DNA of 64,000 bases, from the NCBI RefSeq assembly GCF_963924675.1, contig NC_089223.1, positions 7,328,881 through 7,392,880 of the forward strand, written 5' to 3'. Position 1 is the first letter of the stretch. Every line of letters starts with the position of its first letter. Made by a program: the position numbers and the translations under genes. The notes beneath the pieces were generated by a model. The model did no database searches, was not told the origin of the DNA, and saw nothing but the letters and a program-made list of their open reading frames with translations. This DNA is from Phocoena phocoena (taxonomy: Eukaryota; Chordata; Mammalia; Artiodactyla; Phocoenidae). Shown here in pieces: positions 1-10,900 of this stretch.

Positions 1-328
1 TTGAAACAAATGAAAAGAATAAATAGAAAACCTCAGGAAAGAAATTTAAAAAAGAACCAAATAAATTTTAGAACTGCAAAGTACAATAACCCAGAGGAAA
101 ACCTCAGTGAATGGGTTCAAAAATAGAAGAGAGAAGACAAGAGAAAAGAATCAGTGAACTGGAAGATGGAACAATATAAATTACTTATTTTGAACAACAG
201 AGAGAAAATGGAAAAATAAATAAACAGAGCCTCAGGGAACAGTGGAACTATACCAAAAGAACTAACATTTGTGTCATCAGTGTCCCAGAAGGAGAGGAGA
301 AAAAAAACAAACTTTAAAAGTACTTGTA
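1..328 (+). mobile_element. L1 LINE, 5' portion (cut by window edge)
   Basis: A-rich plus-strand sequence with the composition and phrasing of the 5'/ORF1 part of an old mammalian L1. It continues directly into 450 onward once the SINE at 329-449 is removed. No intact ORF1 reading frame survives. The element begins before the window, so its 5' end cannot be judged. Confidence 0.7.
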
Positions 329-449
329 GGGACTTCCCTGGCATCCAGTGGTTAAGACTCTGTGCTTCCAATACAGGGGGTGTGGGTTCGATCCCTGGTT
401 GGGGAACTAGGATCCCACATGCCACGTGGCGTGGCCAAAAAAAAAAAAG
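329..449 (+). mobile_element. CHR-family SINE, older short form, inserted in L1
   Basis: Starts with the conserved gggacttccctgg head, contains a B-box-like gggttcgatccctgg motif and ends in a poly-A run. It is flanked by an 11 bp duplication (aagtacttgta at 318-328, aagtacttgca at 450-460) with one mismatch. It therefore inserted into the L1 after that L1 was resident. The open frames crossing it are SINE/L1 chimeras, not genes. Confidence 0.9.
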
Positions 450-767
450 AAGTACTTGCAAATATAATGGTTGAAAAATTCCCAAACTTGGCAAAATACA
501 TAAACCTACAGATTCAAGAAGCTGAATCCATGCCAAGGTATATCATAATTAAACTTTTGGAAACTATAGACAAAGAGAAAACCTTGAAAGCAGCCAGAGA
601 GAAAAGACACTTTTTCTTTATATATGAGAAAAACAACTCTAATGACAGATAATTTCTCATCAGAATTCATAGGGCCGAAAGAAAGTGGAATGTGAGCTTA
701 CAATTATCTCAAAGTAAAAAGTTTATTTTTCACAAATCGATTAACACCACTTAACAAATTAAATAAT

Positions 768-1135
768 AAAAACCATATGGTCCTCTCAATAGATGTAGAA
801 AAAGCTTTTGACAAAATTCAACATCCATTTAAGATAAAAACTCTCAATAAAGTGGGTAAAGAGGGAACATACCTCAACATGATAAAGGCCATATATGGGA
901 AGCCCAGAGCTAACATCATACTCAAAGGAGAAAGGCTGGAAGCATTTCCTATAAAATCAAGAATAAGACAAGGTTGCCCACCCTCACTGCTTTTATTCAA
1001 TGTAGTATTGGAAGTCTTAGCCACAACAATCAGACATAAAAAAGAAATAAAAGAATCCAAATTGGAAAGGAAGAAGTAAGACGGCCACTGTTTACAGATG
1101 GCATGATACTATATATAGAAAATCCTAAAGATGCC
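768..1135 (+). pseudogene. L1 ORF2 reverse transcriptase remnant
   Basis: The open stretch at 777-1079 encodes recognisable RT palm/fingers sequence: [12 protein letters not shown] near its start and [18 protein letters not shown] further on. A stop follows, and the downstream catalytic segment reads LFTDGMI instead of the family's LFADDMI. One of the two catalytic aspartates is therefore gone. An L1 RT needs both to copy its RNA, so this copy is dead apart from its truncations. Confidence 0.85.
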
Positions 1136-2623
1136 ACCAAAAAACTACGAGAATTCATCAATGAATTCAATAAAGTTACAGAATAAAAAATTAATATACA
1201 GAATCTGTCGCATTTCTATATCCTAATAACAAAACTGTCAGAAAGAGAAATTAAGAAAACAATCTTATTTACAGTTACATCAAAAAGAATAAAATACCTA
1301 AGAATAAATCTAACCAAGGAGGTAAAAGACTTGTACTTGGAAAACCACAGTATTGATGAAAGAAATTGAAGACAACACAAACAAATAAAGAGACGTACTG
1401 GCCTTATGGATTGGAAGAATTAATATTGTTAAAATGACCATACTAACCAAGGCAATCTACAGATTCAATGTAATCCCTATCAAAATTCCAGTGGCATTTT
1501 TCACAGAACTAGAACTAATACTTCTAAAATTTGTATGGAAACACAAAAGACCCAGTATAGCCAAAGCAATCTTGAAAAGAAAAGAACAAAATTGTAGACG
1601 AAGATTTCAAACTATACTACAAAGTTACAGTAATAAAAAAACAGTATCGTACCGGCACAAAAACAGACATATAGATCAATGGAACAGAATACAAAGCCCA
1701 CACTTATACAGTCAACTAATCTACAACAAAGGAGGCAAGAGTATACAATGGGGAAAAGACAACCTCTCCAATAAATGGTATTGGGAAAACTGGACAGCTA
1801 CATGCAAAACACTCACTTTCTTGAGCATATACAAAAATATACTTGAAATGGATTAAAGACTTAAATATAAGACCTGAAACAATAAAGGTCCTAGAAGACA
1901 ACATAGGCAGTAGATTCTTTGACATTGGTCCTAGAAATATTTTTTTGGATGTGTCTTAGGCAAGGAAAACAAAAGTAAAAATAAACAACTGGGACTACAT
2001 CAAACTAAAAGGTTTTTGCACAGTGAAGGAAACCATCAAAAAAACAAAAGGGCAGCCTACTGAATGGGAGAAGATATTTGCAAATGACATGTCTGATAAG
2101 ATGTTAATATCCAAAAATATATAAAGAACTCATACAATTCAACATTAAAAAAAAATTACAAAATGGGCAGAGGACCTGAATAGACATTTTTCCAAAGAAG
2201 ACATACAGGTGACCAACATACACATGAAAAGATGCTCAACATCACTAATTATCAGGGAAATGAAAATCAGAACCACAGTGAAATATCACCTCACACCTGT
2301 CAAAACGGCTATTAGCAAAAAGACGACAAGTAACAAGTGTTGGTGACGATGCGGAGAAATGGCAGCGCTTGTGCACTGTTGGTGGGAACATAAATTGGTA
2401 CAGCCACTATGGAAAACAGTATGGAGGCTCCTCAAAAACTTAAAAACAGAACTACCATAGGATACTTCAATACCTCCCCTGCATATTTTTCTGAAGAAAA
2501 CAAAAATACTAATTTAGAAAGATATATTCACCCTATGTTTACTGCAGCATTATTTACAATAGCCAAGATATGGAAGCAAAGTGTCTATCAATAGATGAAT
2601 GGATAAAGAAGATGTGATATATA

Positions 2624-2661
2624 TGTATATCACACATATATCAGATATATATATATATATG
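2624..2661. repeat. Imperfect TA/CA microsatellite within L1 3' region
   Basis: Alternating purine-pyrimidine run of TA with interspersed CA units, in the place where L1 copies often carry a short TA-rich stretch. No other signal is visible. Confidence 0.6.
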
Positions 2662-3146
2662 AATATTAGCCATAAAAAGAATGAAATCTTGCCATTTGTG
2701 ACATGGATGGACCTACAGGGTATTATGCTGAGTGAAATAAGTCAGACATAAAAAGACAAATGCTGTATGATTATATTTTTATGTGGAATCTTAAAAACAA
2801 AACAAATGAACAAACATAGTAAAACAGAGCAGATTCATATAGAGAGAGAAAAAAATGGTGGTTGCCAGAGGGAAGGGGGGTTGGGGGATAGATGAAATAA
2901 GTGAGGGAGATTAAGAGGCACAAACTTGTAGTTACAAAATAAATGAGTCATGGGGATGAAATGTACAGCATGGGGAATACAGTCAATTATCTTGTAATAT
3001 CTTTGTATACTGACAAGTGGTAACCAGATATATCATAGTGATGATAATTTTGTCATGTATAGAAATATTAAATTACTATGTTGGGCACATGGAACTAACA
3101 TAGTGTTGTAGGTCAACTATACTTCAATTAAAAATATATATAGTCA

Positions 3147-3320
3147 CTGGGAGAAAATGAACCAAAATACCAATGATGGTTATATCTGGGGGCTGGAGAT
3201 TATGGGTGATTATTAACTTTTACTTTATGCTTTTATGTATTTCTAGTTGCCTGCAACGAATGTGTATTGTTTGTAAAATTAAAAAGAAAACAAAAATTTC
3301 AAAAAATAAAATGTACAACA
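3147..3320 (+). repeat. Probable old L1-type 3'-end fragment (tentative)
   Basis: A stretch containing attatgggtgattattaac, then a T-rich part, then an A-rich end. It resembles a 3'-terminal module seen in old dispersed mammalian repeats. A similar module appears at 31240-31440. I cannot assign the family. Confidence 0.35.
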
Positions 3321-4370
3321 TGATCAATGGAGATAACTTTAAATGAAAAAATAAAACTTGTAAAAGGGGAACATTTTTAAAATTTTTATAAAAAGTCATA
3401 AGAAGCTGAATTTAAAGATAATTTTGAGACTTAGTAATCAGAGACCAAAATTTATTCTGTGTTCATACTAAGAAAAAAAAATAAATGAATTTTAATTCAA
3501 GGAATTTGTGTCCCTATCAAATAGAACACAAAATATAGAAATTTCATAAGACCTGGTTTTTCCATGTTCCTTGGGAAAGAGTTAAAATATAACCATGAAT
3601 TTTTAATCTATTAAATAATACATTCCACTGATATTAACTTCTATTACTAGGAGCATGTTCAAGAACCTAAAAGTTAATATTTATATTAGTAGAATATTTC
3701 TTAAATTAAATATAGAAGGCTGACTGGGTGAGAGTAGGCAATTTGGGTAGGAATTTAAGATGGAGAATTATGAATAATAATCAAATTTGCATTTTAAATA
3801 GAAACACATTAGGTCCTTACAGAATACTAGTTTATTACTTAAAAAAAGAATACATTTACTAAAAGGTTCCTGTGTGTCACTCATTGTGCTAGGATCTAGA
3901 GGCAACCCATGAATCATTAAATGGATTGTTTTCTAAGACTATATTTATAAAACTGTCTATGAGTTGTGTCATTATATACATATGCTTTATATAATGTGTG
4001 TCCGATGTGTTATATCTATCTATTGATCAATAGGTAGATACAGATATATATATGAAACACATCACATACACATAAACACTTAAGTAAAATATATTTTTAT
4101 ATTGATAAGTAAACATATATACTTAAGAAATCCCAGGAAAGCTGAAGTAGTTTTATAAATATACTTTATATATGTGTATATAAATAAATATATATGTATA
4201 TATACGTGTATATACGTATACATGTACAATTCTGGAAAAGGAATAAGAAATACTCCATATCCCACTTATACAAATTTTAGTGAACCAAATATGAAGGGAA
4301 AAGGCTTATTTTTGAAAAAAACCTGGATATAGTCATTAGAGAAAAAGAAAAACTAACATTTTGCAGAAGT
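3321..4370. other. AT-rich non-coding interval
   Basis: About 1 kb of AT-rich sequence with no gene-like frame and no young repeat that I recognise. It contains TA/TG-alternating microsatellite-like patches at about 3975-4060 and 4150-4225. Confidence 0.6.
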
Positions 4371-4375
4371 TTCAT

Positions 4376-4562
4376 TCCATTTAACACTCACAACCACCCA
4401 TGAGGTAATCATTATATTTATTTTACCAATGAGGAAAATGAGACTCAAAGAAAGTAAGGGACTGACTTAAGGTCACAAAGTTATCAGGTATCAGTGCTGA
4501 AATTAGATCTCAGGTCTTTTCATCTCCAAGCCCCTGCTTTCTCCATCACACTAAATTGTATT
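4376..4562 (-). repeat. MIR SINE (reverse orientation)
   Basis: Contains the antisense MIR core phrases: a gaggaaaatgagactcaaag segment followed by a ggtcacaaag segment, then the divergent tRNA-like end. It is the first of four MIRs in the same orientation up to 6020. Confidence 0.75.
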
Positions 4563-4599
4563 ACACAGGTAAATAAGAATGTTTTAAATGTGTAAAGGT

Positions 4600-4800
4600 A
4601 TCTGCATATGTTGTTATGGAATCTTCAAAATGATCCTATGAGTTCAGAAGGGTAGACGTCATTCTCTACTTTACACTTAATGGAAATGAAGTGGCAAAAA
4701 GATAATGACTCGCCCAAGGTCAACTGATAAATCAGGGCTGAAGTTAGGGCCAGAAGCCAAATTCCCTGTATCCTGAGCTGGAGCTGTGTTTCACAACATC
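4600..4800 (-). repeat. MIR SINE (reverse orientation)
   Basis: Antisense MIR signature: a decayed tttacacttaatggaaatga stretch, then gcccaaggtcaactgataaa and a degenerate tRNA-like end. It is more diverged than a typical MIR, so the edges are approximate. Confidence 0.65.
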
Positions 4801-5242
4801 ATCCTGTCTCCGGTGTCCCTTTAAAATAGCAAGGTCATTGCAGGCCTAGGAGTTGTTGAAGGAAAATCCTCCCCAGCCTCAGGAAGTGGCATTGGGCTGG
4901 GAGAAGGGGGTGCCACAGCTGTGACTCAGAGCTGACTGCAGCCCAGGAGGGCAGGGAAACCCACCCTTCAGGTGAGGCAATAAGCCACATCCTGGACTAT
5001 TTCTGTGAATATGTAGAGGAGGTCCCCTAGTACCTTCTCAGGAATTTCTCTTTGACCTAAACTTGTCACTTTTGGTTGAAGAAAAATACTTTTCCGAGAA
5101 TTTTAACTCGATACCTTTTCCTGACTCCTTGACCTGCAAGTGTTTCTCAGCCCTGCACACTTTGACATGACTCTGTACCTGGAAGAGGCAATCCTTTCAG
5201 GATATTGACACTATTCACAGTAGTAAAAGTCAGGTAACAAGC
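4801..5242. other. Unique-looking interval, no gene recognised
   Basis: Moderately GC-rich 440 bp between a MIR and a SINE. There is no long open frame and no repeat that I recognise. The 4860-4990 part is the most GC-rich and least repeat-like, and could be tested for conservation. Confidence 0.5.
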
Positions 5243-5250
5243 ATAATAAC

Positions 5251-5442
5251 AGGGCTTCCAGTGGTTGAGAGTCCGCCTGCCGATGCAGGGGACGCGGGTT
5301 CGTGCCCTGGTCCGGGAAGATCCCACATGCCGCGGAGCGGCTGGGCCCGTGAGCCATGGCCGCTGAGCCTGCGCGTCCGGAGCCTCTGCTCCGCAACGGG
5401 AGAGGCCACAACAGTGAGAGGCCCGCGTACCGCAGAAAGAAA
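5251..5442 (+). mobile_element. CHR-family SINE, short cetacean CD-like form, 5' box deleted
   Basis: The body contains the B-box-like gggttcgtgccctgg and the short-form GC-rich region (gcggagcggctgggcccgtg), and ends in an A-rich tail. It is flanked by ataataac at 5243-5250 and 5443-5450. The head reads gggcttccagtggttg and lacks about 10 bp present in every other copy here (ccctggtggcgc region). Open frames on both strands here are SINE artefacts. Confidence 0.92.
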
Positions 5443-5499
5443 ATAATAACATAAGAAAGATAAAATGAAGGACGTGAACAGAGAAGGAGCTAATGCTTC

Positions 5500-5690
5500 C
5501 GGGCTTAGTCTATGGCACACATTACGCCAAGTTCTTTACATGGATAAACTCATTTAATACTCACAACACACTGTGAGGTGGGTGCCATTTTCATTACACA
5601 GAGAGGCTGTGCAATTTGCTTAAAGTCACACAGCTTGCAAGTGATAAAAAGAAGATTGGAGGCCAGGAGACTCAAAAATCTTAACTCTGC
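5500..5690 (-). repeat. MIR SINE (reverse orientation)
   Basis: Shows the antisense MIR progression: aactcatttaatactcacaa, then ctgtgaggtgggtgccattt, then aaagtcacacagcttgcaag. Confidence 0.75.
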
Positions 5691-5794
5691 TGGATATGAC
5701 ATCATTTAATCACCCACCTGTTATATTCTTATTGAGACAGTGAACAATGAGTGACCTCTATCAGCTGAAACTGCTAGTAGTATTACCAATACCA

Positions 5795-6020
5795 GTAATC
5801 ATAGTCAACATTGTTTGAGTACTTGTTGTGTGCTAAGTACTGGGTTAAGGCCTTATACCTATTATTTAATCCTTGCAGTGATTCTTTGAGGCAGGTATTA
5901 TTATTACAGTCAATGAGCAAACAAGAAAATTGAGATAAAGAGAAATTAAGTAATGTGCACAAGGTTACACAGTAAACAATTGGCTTGAATCCAAGAAGTA
6001 AAACTACAGTACTATCAATT
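5795..6020 (-). repeat. MIR SINE (reverse orientation)
   Basis: Nearly full-length antisense MIR: tgtgtgctaagtactgggtt at the tail-proximal side, a gaggcaggtattattattac segment, then acaaggttacacagtaaaca. It is the last of the four-member MIR group. Confidence 0.8.
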
Positions 6021-6621
6021 TTTTGCATTGTTTTTTAAGGAGAATCTGTGGTCAGTTAACAGAACCAAGCTTATCCATTCAAGAATCATTCACCCATTTG
6101 TTTTAAGAGTATTGTGTTCTAACCAGCTAAGTGAACTAGCTCTTGACAAATCCTTAAGACATATCTAACAGCAATCATTTGTGAAACATTTCAACAGGAA
6201 AATGTGTTCCACATGCAACTGAGATCCAAGACCTCTACAAGGTATCCACCGACAGCAAATTTTGCACATCTCCCCCTCCATGCCTCATATTCCGCACCGT
6301 AATTTGCTCTTTGCTTAAAAATACTAGAAAGTTATTACCTCCACTCACGACCAAAATAAAATAACCTGGGTATTTTGTAATGTATTACAACTAAAGCATT
6401 AACTTTGCCTAAAAAAAAAACAACAAAGAAAAACAGACTTGCCATTATGTTTGGGTATTGAGCGTCTCAGAGCCAGGACCTCAATATTCCTACACTTGTA
6501 AAGATTGTACCAGTAGTTTCTGATTGCTCTGGGCAGTGAGAGACCTTCTCTTTGGGGAAAGACTGGATTTGGCACAAAAGGTAATCGGTCTTCCGGTTGT
6601 GCAAAAGTGAATGCCCAGCCT
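6021..6621. other. Non-coding interval downstream of the candidate exon
   Basis: If the minus-strand frame ending at 6622 is real, this would be its 3' UTR. I see no AATAAA on the minus strand in the first 300 bases. No repeat was recognised apart from an A-run near 6410-6420. Confidence 0.4.
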
Positions 6622-7087
6622 TTAGTTGGAGGGAGGGGTGAGGGGATGAGAAGCCAAACAGCTCGAAGTGTCCATGTAAAAAGCAGTCTTCAGGGCGGGC
6701 TCTGAGCTCAGCAATGACCGTCGTAAGGAGGCAGATGTTAGCTTGAGGGCAGGCATGCGCAGTCCGTTTCCCTTGGGAGTGGGCAACTGGAATGTGAGAA
6801 CAGAGGCATAGCCATCTGGAATGGCACTTGGCTTGCCACCAGCAGGCAGGCGGGACCTAGAAATAAACGACTTTCTGCGAAGGTGTGAGGCTGACAGATG
6901 GTACAAATATCTTGAACTTGCATCTGTTGATCTAATGTCGAGTTTCACGGTTTTCTTTCTTTTCTGCATTGTAACTTCCCTCTGTAATTCATGAGCCTTT
7001 TCAAGAGTTTTTCTAAATGCAACTACCTGGTGGTTGTTACGCTTTGGGGAAGTAAGGAAGTGGCTCACATCCACATTTGGGGAAAAT
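6622..7087 (-). CDS. Candidate 3'-terminal coding exon of an unrecognised gene
   Basis: The minus-strand frame stays open from 7125 to a TAA at 6622-6624. A pyrimidine-rich tract ending in ttatag abuts position 7087, which is a plausible splice acceptor. From there about 154 codons are open. The predicted polypeptide has a basic, helix-prone start (KTLEKAHELQREVTMQKRKK), then Ser/Arg/Leu-rich sequence with no transmembrane segment. There is no ATG at the frame's edge (the first in-frame start-like codon is GTG), which suits an internal or last exon better than a single-exon gene. The interval contains no repeat that I recognise, unlike most open frames here. I do not recognise the protein. 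Alternatives are a decayed exon or a chance open frame in a GC-richer patch. Confidence 0.25.
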
Positions 7088-7125
7088 CTATAAGGGGATG
7101 AGAGCAGAAGACTGGAAAGTCAGTT

Positions 7126-7400
7126 ATCAGATGGTAAGAGGTGACCTAAGGGAAATGGTCAACAACAGTCAGAACAGATGGAGTAAGAGAAAAAGAATCT
7201 GATAAAATGACTGGATTCCTGTGGTCATGTCTGATGGGAGCAGAATCCATCTGAGTTTTAAACAGGAGATTCCTGAAGCCACCTTGGAAAAGTTTACTTT
7301 TTTTTTTAATCTTGAAAGATGCCGAATTATTTTTAGGGTGAACAAATAGTCACTAATGGCTCTACTATATACACATAGTTGCCTATGTGTAGAATATACT
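7126..7400. other. Short unique-looking interval
   Basis: No repeat or gene recognised. It would be intronic if the acceptor at 7088 is used. Confidence 0.4.
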
Positions 7401-7404
7401 GGTA

Positions 7405-7560
7405 AAAGCATATGGTATAGGGTTAGAAAGTCCAGCGTTCAAATCCCAGTTCTGTCCTTTATTTAGTCTCTCAGAACCTCAGTTTCGACATCAGCATAAT
7501 GTGGACAATCATACCAAGCTTTATATGGTTTTTGAGATGAAATCAAGTAATATATATTAT
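7405..7560 (+). repeat. MIR SINE (forward)
   Basis: Forward MIR phrases: ttcaaatcccagttctgtcc, then cagaacctcagtttcgacat, then a decayed tail. Confidence 0.75.
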
Positions 7561-7638
7561 GACAGAGAATATTTTCTAAATTAAAAATGAAAAAAATATA
7601 AACAACAGGCCCAAAATAAGTGTTTTAAAAAGGAAGGG

Positions 7639-7838
7639 CTGGGCTTCCCTGGTGGCACAGTGGTTGAGAGTCCGCCTGCCGAAGCAGGCGACACGGGTTC
7701 GTGCCCCGGTCCGGGAAGATCCCACATGCCGCGGAGGGGCTGGGCCCGTGAGCCATGGCCGCTGAGCCTGCGCGTCCGGAGCCTGTGCTCCGCAACGGGA
7801 GAGGCCGCAGCGGTGAGAGGCCCGTGTACCGCAAAAAA
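7639..7838 (+). mobile_element. CHR-family SINE, short CD-like form
   Basis: Complete head (gggcttccctggtggcacag), tRNA-like B box and GC-rich body ending at gtaccgc, followed by an A tail. It is flanked by aaaaaggaaggg at 7627-7638, repeated at the end of the A tail (to 7850). The length and CpG-rich body suggest a relatively young copy. Confidence 0.95.
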
Positions 7839-7850
7839 AAAAAGGAAGGG

Positions 7851-9565
7851 TTAGCTGAGGGAGTTCGTACAATCTATTCATTCAGTGCTATGGCAAGTCC
7901 ATTAACATGATATTTACCATATATCAGCAAAAGCAATACCGGAAAATGTCCATTTTCTTTAACACTGACTGTCCAGTGCAGTCGCTCATTTTTTCAAAAT
8001 GTGTATTCTGTATCCTATGAATATTTCCTAGTAGATATTAGGAAATAAAGAACGGTCCTCCCCTAAATAAGGAACAGTCAAGTGTTCCTTTGTTCTTGGT
8101 CTACCGATGCAGGAGGAAGAATTGTTCTCTCTTAGAAAAAAAAAAGATAGCTTCTCTTCCAAGGCGTTAAGGAAAAAGGGAACATACGTTGGCTGTGAAC
8201 CTTACTTTGGTTGAAGTAAGTTCACCTGCTTAGACATCTAAGTCTTAATTTTTCACCCTCATCTCCTATCTGAGCTTTCCAACACCACCTATGCACACAA
8301 AAGAAAACTATCTATCTTCCACTGATATAATTTTGAATAAAAAAAACTTTAGATCACTCATCCAAAAAAATTAAGAAACAAAGGGTTTTTTTTTAGGGAA
8401 TTAATCACCACAAGCCATCACTTCATTTTGGCTACATCTTAAAGGGTACAGAGTGGCAAAAATTGTCTTCTCATCTAGGAACTGAACTGTGTGCAAAGGG
8501 AAAACAATGTAGGAACAGCGGCATGTCCCTTCTCACGCTCATTTTTTAAAACTGTTGGTAAGATCTTGCCTGGCCTAAACTCTTTCCAAAGGAGACAGTA
8601 AGCTGCCCACAAACAGAGAACTAACAATTTAAAATTCCTGCCTCCCTTCTCCTCCTTCAAGCTTAAGAATTGACCAGTATTAATTTCAGTGCTCTCCCTG
8701 GTTATTAAATCACAAACCACACTGGCTGATGAGAAACAAAGAAAGAAAAGCGCCATTATTCCAAGCAAACCAGACAGTCCTACAAATAGCTCCAGGAAAG
8801 TCAACAACGTTATGGTGTTCACTCCTTTCATGAGTCAGAAGAGAAAGGTTCTATGTATCCACCTATGCAAGTTTGGGTGGCAATTAATTAGACAAGTAAC
8901 AGAGTGTACTTGACGGAGATAAAAGCTCATCAGAGAAAAGTACAGTCGGGTAAGCAAAGATGTGCCAACTTTTCCTCTTCCACCGAGGATGCAATGCAGA
9001 GCCCAGAGAGCCTGGGATCGGATGGGGCTCCAGGCTTGTCTCCTGCCCCACATGATTGCACACCGCAGGCCACCACGCTGCACGGTTCTGCCCTGCCTCG
9101 CTGTCACCATGTCTTTCTTTCTGCCTCTCCCTCCGCCCTCATCCCATCTGCTCTCTGTGTCCTCTCCTTCCTCCTCCCAGAAACCCCCCACTCCCTCTCC
9201 AATTGTCCCCAAACATTTTATACCTCTATTGCATCACTTAGCCTCATTCTTCTTTCTGACAATGGTCTGGGGGCAGCCCTTCCTCTGCCTGTCACATGTA
9301 ACTGCACATTTGTCCCCTCCTCTCCTCTTTCTTACTCCTGCCTTATTATTTTGAAAGTATATGACATATGGGGGACAGGGAAGGAAATCTTCCTTACTAA
9401 TAAAAGAACATACATTAGAAAAAAATTAAAATATACGATACCTGTTTCATGTTCAAAGCACACCTAGTCAATGTCTTATTCTCTCAACAGAGTCCAAATC
9501 AGAAAAAGATTTAGGCAATTTATTACTATTTCTATTATTTTCTGATGTGGAGTATTCGTAAAAGT
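7851..9565. other. Long repeat-poor interval with two uncertain open frames
   Basis: About 1.7 kb in which I recognise no repeat. The minus strand has a 118-codon ATG frame at 8475-8831. It sits just after an in-frame stop and begins with two hydrophobic stretches (TLLTFLELFVGLSGLLGIMA and the following residues). The plus strand has a 187-codon frame at 8904-9467 over a C/T-rich patch. Neither resembles a protein that I recognise, and both are near the length expected by chance in a window of this size. No promoter, acceptor or polyadenylation context singles either out. Confidence 0.4.
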
Positions 9566-9569
9566 TTCT

Positions 9570-9810
9570 GGGTTTTGCCCTCAAAGCTAAATTTGAATGT
9601 CAGTTTTGCCACTTGTTAATTTCTTGACCTTGGATATGTGACAATCTCTCTGAACTACAATGAAATAAGAATAAAATTTGTTACTTCTTAGAACAATAGT
9701 AACAATTGGGTACCTGCGATAAAGTTGGTGTGAAGATTTAACGAGATGATGAATTTAAATTTCTTATCCCTGTGTCTGGTCCACGGTAAGTCAGGACGTG
9801 CTAGCTATTG
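9570..9810 (+). repeat. MIR SINE (forward)
   Basis: Forward MIR: gccacttgttaatttcttga, a decayed middle, then gtgtgaagatttaacgagat and gtgtctggtccacggtaagt. Confidence 0.75.
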
Positions 9811-9814
9811 GGAG

Positions 9815-9960
9815 CCAAGCGTTGGACTAAGGATTTAATGTGTGTTACCGTATTTAATCCAGACGATAGCCCTGGGACTTGGGCATTACTATTCCCGCAT
9901 TTTAATCAGTGAGGTAATAGGTTTAAAAAGATTAAGTAATTTACTGAGGATGGATTGTTA
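9815..9960 (-). repeat. MIR SINE (reverse)
   Basis: Antisense MIR fragment with attactattcccgcatttta and a following aaaaagattaagtaatttac segment. It abuts the forward MIR on its left. Confidence 0.6.
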
Positions 9961-9989
9961 ATACATAATGAAAGGGAAAGCTGACAACC

Positions 9990-10105
9990 AGCCTGTTTAA
10001 CTTGCCATCTGTGAAATGGGGATAATACTGTAATTCCTACCCTACGGCCTTGTTGTCAGGATGAAATTAGCTAATGGAGCATATAGTAGTCATTCACTAC
10101 ATTTT
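9990..10105 (+). repeat. MIR SINE fragment (forward)
   Basis: Contains catctgtgaaatggggataa and gttgtcaggatgaaattagc. It is the third MIR piece in 540 bp, alternating in orientation. Confidence 0.75.
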
Positions 10106-10689
10106 CCTTTTCCTTTCCTTTCTGCCCTTATGTAACCCCTGTCTTTTGCATTCCATCCCATTAAATAAAAAAATTATTAATGCTATTCCTTGGTATTGCT
10201 ACCTCCAAAAATCTCCAGCTTTTGCCAAGGAATTTTTTTGAGTCGAACTATTCACATTCTCATACAGAGCCTGTTAATATATAACTACCACATCGCCACG
10301 GTCCCCAAACAAGCCAAGGTAAATATAAACCTCCAAGTTCATCATTACCTGATGACCATAATAGATATTCAGATGGTAAACCGGGTAGCAATTTACTTGA
10401 TTACTCAGACTCAACACACATCTAAAAACAATTTAGTGATTCACAGAGAAGAATATATAATTGAGATTTATTCTTTAGAATTATTTTTAAAGGGCTCATA
10501 TTTCCTTTTTAACCATTCTAAAATCAATACATTTTAAACTTTACCCACCCCCCGGGCAATTCCCAGGCTCTTGTGTAAATTCTTTTCTCCTGAAGTATCC
10601 TTCTGTTCTGAGGTCAGTCCTACTCCCTGTTCGTAAGTCTGCGGCGGTTTCCTGCTACCTATTAACTGCAAAATCTTTAGTCTGACCTC
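10106..10689. other. Non-coding interval
   Basis: Mostly AT-rich. A 115-codon plus frame (10190-10537) and a 98-codon minus frame (10534-10830) have no recognisable similarity or repeat-free coding features. I see no gene. Confidence 0.4.
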
Positions 10690-10900
10690 ACTCAGAATGG
10701 ATTTTTCTGCCTTAATCTCACTCCCTGTTGTGTGTCTCCCACCCTGTACCAAACTGTTCCTTAAAAACGCCCACTCCCTCTCTTTGCTCAGGGTACTCCC
10801 TTTATCTACAATGTCTTCCCTCCCCAACACAACCTATCTTGGTATTTTCCAAATGTTCTCCATAAACATTTCGCACATTTTCTTTAACTCTGTTCCTTAA
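10690..10900 (+). repeat. L2 LINE 3' fragment
   Basis: C/T-rich stretch with the L2 phrase tttgctcagggtactccctt and a following tcttccctccccaac-like segment. The edges are uncertain. Confidence 0.5.

Larger units (their letters stand above)
450..3146 (+). mobile_element. Decayed L1 LINE, ORF1 side joined to ORF2 RT and 3' end
   Basis: Continuation of the L1 at 1-328. Around 700-770 the sequence passes directly from 5'/ORF1-like material to the reverse transcriptase part of ORF2. The endonuclease portion is missing, so about 2 kb or more appears deleted. ORF2 C-terminal and 3' UTR phrases follow (for example the gagtgaaataagtcagaca stretch near 2731-2750), ending near 3146 with a short A-rich tail. 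Many stops and frameshifts make it non-functional. Confidence 0.85.

Noticed and set aside
1434..1856. 140-codon plus-strand frame
   Set aside because: It is the L1 ORF2 C-terminal region in a decayed element, not a host gene.
8904..9467. 187-codon plus-strand open frame
   Set aside because: It is the longest frame, but lies over a C/T-rich patch. It has low-complexity Ser/Pro/Leu stretches, no recognised domain and no splice or promoter context.
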